Shown in pieces: positions 60,000-64,000 of a stretch of 64,000 bases of DNA (position 1 is the first letter of the stretch; every line of letters begins with the position of its first letter). Made by a program: the position numbers and the translations under genes. Below the pieces are notes generated by a model. The model worked only from the letters and a program-made list of their open reading frames with translations. It did no database searches and was not told where the DNA came from. This DNA comes from Anastrepha obliqua (lineage: Eukaryota > Arthropoda > Insecta > Diptera > Tephritidae), in the NCBI RefSeq assembly GCF_027943255.1, contig NC_072895.1:41266001-41330000 (forward strand), given 5' to 3'.

Positions 60000-61486
60000 G
60001 AAGCGCTTACTTATATGCGTTATAATATGATTCTTAAACAGTTTTTATTTTCAGTTGAAAATGTTATCCACATTATTTATCAAGTAATAAAAAATAAAAC
60101 TTGTAGATTTTAGTAGGTTTTCTGTATGGCAAAAGCCTTCATATTATAAATGAACTACATGTCAGATCATTTACAACAATAATATTTTTAGCGATCGTGT
60201 AAATTTAGGAAAGGAAAATCTGCAGGCGGAATTTGCAGAATTTGTTGTTCCAAACTCTTATTGATTTGCTCAACTATAAGAACGGTTTCCGGTGTAAAAT
60301 CTGCTCAACCTTAAATTTCGTTCTTTCAAAAATAAATTTATATACAATACATAAATACTTTTATTTTTAAATTGTAATAAGTTTGAACTAAAAATTCTCA
60401 AAGCTCTATAATTAGTTTCAAGAACCTATTTACGCTTTTAGTGGAAAATTCTGAAAAATTGCATTATAGCCCTCTGCCAAATAACTAAAAATTTTCAAGA
60501 AACGAAAAAAGTACAAAGCTTCTTCTGATGGCATTAAGTCCAATCGTATAAAAGGCACGCACAAAGTGGGCGTTGAAAGCCAAACCAAGCGTAAAACTAA
60601 TGCCAATAGATGCTGATTAAGCTTAGGTGTCGCAGAGTGGATGCAAGAATCAGCGATGAATCGTAGAACGTACATAATAACCTATATGTATAAAACATAC
60701 TTATACACACACGCACTCACCTCTGCTAAACCTCACCTTTGCTTCGCAAAGTTCAGTACATTTTGACAGCAAATTGTCTGGCTTTTAAACTTTTCCAATG
60801 AGTACTTGCCTAACAAAGACGAAGTAGCACATTAACAACAACAAAAACAATAACAAACCAAAACAACAATAATGACAAAAAGTGGCAATAACACTCAGAA
60901 GATGTGACAGCAGTCAGTCAGGAACAAACAAAAATAGGGATAAATTGCAAACAGAGGAAGAGAAGAAGCCAGCAAAGCAATTTAGCGTTGCCTACACTCA
61001 CCTACGTGCGTGCATAGTGAGCAATAACGAAATATGAATGCGGCAGACGCATACATTGCTGAAATATCAGGCGCTTGCTTTGAAGGTAGCTCAAAAATAT
61101 GTATTTAGGTACATATGTACTCTGCAGTCAATTCTACTAGACCGGAGCTAGTTTACTATCACTTTGCTTTGTAGCATCTTTTTTTTTCACTGTTAGCAAA
61201 TGACGGTCTTCCAAGAAGTGACAGTTGTTGGCCTCTGCCAGTTAGTTGATGAAATAGCTGGGCAAAAGTAATGAAAAGCAGTTGATTGCTTTCATCATCC
61301 ATATTAAGGTTAAGGTTTGAAATATTCCAATTGATCATTTTATAACTGGTACAATTCAAGTCACTATCGAAATAGTAAGGCTTTTTCCGTCAAATACCGA
61401 TTCATGAATGTTTGTCGAGTAGTTTGACTGTTCGCTGCAGGGCGCATTCTTCATACTAAAGACTACATAATACATATGTGTATGGG
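60000..61486. other. AT-rich spacer
   Basis: No gene recognised. Contains AAC-rich simple sequence near 60830-60880. Minus frames at 60430 and 61159 lack motifs. Confidence 0.5.
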
Positions 61487-61585
61487 TTAGGTTAGGTTGA
61501 AGCGGCTGTCCACTGTGGGACACACTCAGGCCCAAGGCCCATTGTGGTGCCGCGTAGGGAACTAGCCCTTATATTTATATGCAAG
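61487..61585 (-). mobile_element. LINE 3' UTR end
   Basis: GGGTTAGGTTAGGTTGAAGC at 61485, followed by GTGGGACACACTCAGGCCCA and CCATTGTGGTGCCGCGTAGG, is the reverse complement of a LINE 3' end in the style of the one at 31861-31946 (CACAACGGACCT, GGTCTAAGTG, TAACCTAACCTAA). It may belong to the minus-strand LINE remnant at 62090. Confidence 0.6.
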
Positions 61586-61649
61586 TGTACGAATTCATTA
61601 ATATAGGGTGGGTCAGCAGTGAAAGTCATTTGAATCAAATAATGTCCCA

Positions 61650-61835
61650 TAAACTTGGCTTAAAATCAACACAAAGAAGACCAAATCTATGGGAATGAAA
61701 GTAAGCAGCACCACACAGTTCGAAATAGTGGAAATGCTAAGCTAATTTGAGTATCTTGGCAGCATCGTGATCCCTGAAAGTGATACAGCGCCTGACATTC
61801 AGGCTGTCTCGAGTGTGGCCTAACAAAGTGATTAC
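61650..61835 (+). mobile_element. LINE RT fragment (post-YxDD region)
   Basis: The plus strand encodes LGLKINTKKTKSMGMKVSST, then FEYLGSIVIPESDTAPDIQA. This is the classic GLKIN..KTK / YLGS region downstream of the RT catalytic box, broken by one stop. Orientation is opposite to its neighbours. The clade is RTE-like at best. Confidence 0.75.
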
Positions 61836-62089
61836 AATAGTAACAAAAAGTAGTACAGAAGGAAAAGAACCGAACACGTAGAAAAAGGAAGAATGGTCTT
61901 TGGTTTAGAAGATGACGAACAACAGTTAATACGTTTATTATTAACCGCTCCAAACTACTGATGAAATTCAACATTTGTGCGATACTTAAATCCGCAATAT
62001 TCGCTGATGTAGCAAAAAAGTGAGAACCCAGATGTCTAAAACTTTACCCGACTAGATCAAAGAGTTGAAAAGAAGATGCTAAGATAATT

Positions 62090-62610
62090 CCACCTCAACC
62101 TCCAGATAGTTTCTGCTTCTGAAAGGACTTAAAGCAATCTCAAGTCACACCGCTTAGAAACTTAACGAACGATGTCCGGTAAGGATACCTAATAAATTCA
62201 AGAGCTGCGCCTTTGTTAGCCTTAGGAGTTTCTTCGTGCACCCCAGATATACCCGTGGCCAGAAGAATCTCGCACTACCTCAGCACACGCTGATTTGACA
62301 CGAGGCCCATCTTTCCAGAAGTAGACCACAGATTCGCAAAGGAACCCCAATCCTATCGTTTTGAAACCGTTGACCGGTAAGCCAGAAAAGCCTAATATCA
62401 AGTTATTCGGATGCAATCCGGAGAAAAGTCAGGCATTCTCCATTTAAATTCGAACGCCTCCAAGTCCCTAATTGTTGCCGCTTGGCTGTCGTAGTAGATA
62501 TTTGCGCCCTTTACAATAATTACAAAAGTAAGCAACCAATCCAATGCTTTCTTTATCGCGGCTACCTCCACTTGCACTACACTGCAGTGGTCTGGTCTCC
62601 TCACAAACTA
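62090..62610 (-). mobile_element. LINE RNase H fragment
   Basis: The minus strand (62604-62398) encodes DHCSVVQVEVAAIKKALDWL and GANIYYDSQAATIRDLEAFE, the RNase H segment with the family's AEVxAIxxAL and DSQAAI motifs. One frameshift lies inside DSQAA. A shifted block near 62240-62170 (LLNLLGILTGH) matches the TGH motif found after RNase H in such LINEs. Decayed. Confidence 0.75.
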
Positions 62611-62689
62611 CTCTCCCACCAATTTTTCCGTCCAACTTCGGGGATACGCCTAAAAAAAATCCGGATGAAATAGCGCACTCAGCTCTGCA

Positions 62690-62880
62690 GTGGGGTCTTC
62701 AGGGCGCTAGATATAGGGGTCAGCCAAAATTTACATCTTGTAGTAATAAAGAGACCAGCAAATCGTTCAACGAACTAAAATATGTAGCAAAAAACCATGA
62801 TTTGTGGATAGACTAAGTTCTTAATTGCGATGAGGATTGCAATATTGGAACATACCAATAATAATAATAATGTTCCATAA
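62690..62880 (+). mobile_element. possible LINE 3' end with AAT repeat
   Basis: NKETSKSFNELKYVAKNHDL then WID-stop resembles the last residues of RTE-like polymerases. The frame is followed by CCAATAATAATAATAATG, a short tandem tail. It could be the 3' end of the plus-strand RT fragment at 61650, but the link is weak. Confidence 0.35.
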
Positions 62881-63395
62881 AACATACAAATAAAAAAACG
62901 CACAATCGAAAAAAATCATTAATTTCCTACTTAGTGCTATTGCGAGTTTCAAACGTTAGATTACCCACCCTGTATGTATGTATAATATTTGGTGTTGCCA
63001 CAAGGATTGTCAAATTCATTGCTGTCGGCGCTTATAGTATCAGTTATCCCTTGGCAAGCAGATGAGATGCGGCAAGCAGCAGACTGCACAAAAAAAAAAT
63101 AAAATCCCAACAAAACGAGAACTTGCAATGAGCCACTAAATCAGTGTTGGGCACCACTATTGCTGCTGACTAAATGCCAACATAAGTGCGGCTATTGTGC
63201 GCATATGTGCACACACATACGCTTATTGCCGTTAGGTTTTTGTGTTTTTCTTTTTTCTTTGGTTTTACTCTTGACTTTGTTGCATAAAGAGGAGTAGCGG
63301 TGATGCTACCAGTAAAGCGACGACCAAATCCACACAGCTCCATGTTGTTTAATGGCAAATAAATTTTTCATGTTCTACTTATGCCCTTTATGTAG
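62881..63395. other. AT-rich spacer
   Basis: No gene recognised. The minus frame at 63170 lacks motifs. Confidence 0.45.
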
Positions 63396-63585
63396 TATGC
63401 ATTAGGCATGTCAATTTTTGGGATTTTCCTGATCCCGGAATTCGCAGCATCCCGGGACTGAGCCGAAATAAAGATTTGAACAATATTAGGAATGCCAGTT
63501 TTCGGTATCTCACTGATCGCAAAATATTCGGGATCCCGGGACTGACCCAAAATTAAGCGAAGTTTAGATTTAAACAATATTAGCG
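63396..63585 (+). repeat. two-copy tandem repeat of about 95 bp
   Basis: Each unit has GGNATGNCAnTTTTnGG near its start, ATCCCGGGACTGA in the middle, and TTTGAACAATATTA (63475) or TTTAAACAATATTA (63569) at its end. The units have diverged noticeably. The minus-strand frame across it is not a gene. Confidence 0.8.
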
Positions 63586-64000
63586 AATTGATTTTTGAGT
63601 TTTAATACTGTTTGTTTTGATTAAAATGTGACGTTGAAGAAATTAAATCTGCTTACAAAGCCAGCAGATGAGTAATTCCGTCCTGCTTCAACACTTGTTG
63701 ACTGTATTGTTGAAAGAAATTGAAATTTAAAAATTTAAATTTTATCCCCACGATTAGAAAAAAAATTTAGTTTCGTTAATCAAAACTACCGGTATACCAA
63801 ACGACTTTCTGTTAACATTGAGCTTTGCTAGTTAAAGCTCTAATCAATTTATCTTATGGCTTCAGGCGATCTGATGTGTGTGTCGGTTATTTTTCGCACT
63901 CTAAAAACAAAATTCTCCACCAAATATAAGCTTCGCTGTTTTATAGAAAAGGTGTTGCAAGCGCTTAACGCTCAGCAATGCTGCAAATAAAGCTTTACTT
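63586..64000. other. AT-rich sequence to window end
   Basis: No gene or repeat recognised. Confidence 0.45.

Noticed and set aside
61603..62970. AGGGTGGGT inverted ends enclosing LINE debris
   Set aside because: Only about nine bases match convincingly; too short to define a transposon.
1..64000. CRISPR arrays, bacterial operons, rRNA or viral gene clusters
   Set aside because: None seen; repeats present are eukaryotic transposons, minisatellites and simple sequence.

Overview
This 64 kb window is eukaryotic, AT-rich, non-coding-dominated DNA. It looks like a dipteran insect genome, plausibly a tephritid fruit fly. That reading is inferred from the mixture of mariner/Tc1 lineages, R1-, RTE- and jockey-like non-LTR fragments, a tRNA-headed SINE and long A-rich leader-like stretches; no host gene allows a firm species call. 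There are no bacterial-type operons, rRNA genes, CRISPR arrays or intact tRNA genes. Nearly every longer reading frame is a decayed transposase or reverse transcriptase, or chance.

Layout. 1.2-2.6 kb: minus-strand R1-like LINE tail. 4-9.4 kb: a strongly A-skewed stretch holding a deleted mariner (5048-5999) and a 1.66 kb low-complexity block bounded by Tc1/mariner-like inverted repeats (7742-9401). 11.7-17 kb: a DNA-transposon cluster with three lineages, including a deletion derivative lying 34 bp from the next element, plus an RTE-like 3' end. 18.5-19.3 kb: a minisatellite alternating long and short units. 21.5-27.3 kb: more mariner pieces and a Tc1-like non-autonomous element. 27.9-32.1 kb: a SINE, a jockey 3' end, a T43 run, and an AT-rich degenerate repeat array split by a 2 kb LINE with RT and RNase H remnants. 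35-40 kb: a mariner scrap, an RTE-like fragment, a truncated SINE with target duplication, a LINE RNase H fragment and a TTAA-flanked MITE. 42.5 kb: a full SINE with a perfect 14-bp target duplication. 45-50.9 kb: a MITE, two Tc1/mariner relics and the only convincing host exon (48877-49106). 53-59.5 kb: a second, unrelated TTAA-flanked MITE, a Tc1-like transposase relic, a SINE fragment and a nearly full-length dead mariner. 59.8-62.9 kb: overlapping, oppositely oriented LINE debris. 63.4 kb: a two-copy tandem repeat.

Host gene context. The exon at 48.9 kb is on the plus strand, ends in a near-consensus splice donor and is preceded by about 1 kb of A/C-rich leader-like sequence. It is probably the first coding exon (or an internal exon) of a long, intron-rich gene whose other exons lie outside the window or are untranslated. 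I could not identify the gene. Most of the window is then best read as intron and flanking DNA acting as a transposon graveyard. I see no self-contained novel multi-gene system. The most interesting signals are the SINE family, the two TTAA MITEs, the Tc1-like MITE/parent pair and the alternating minisatellite.
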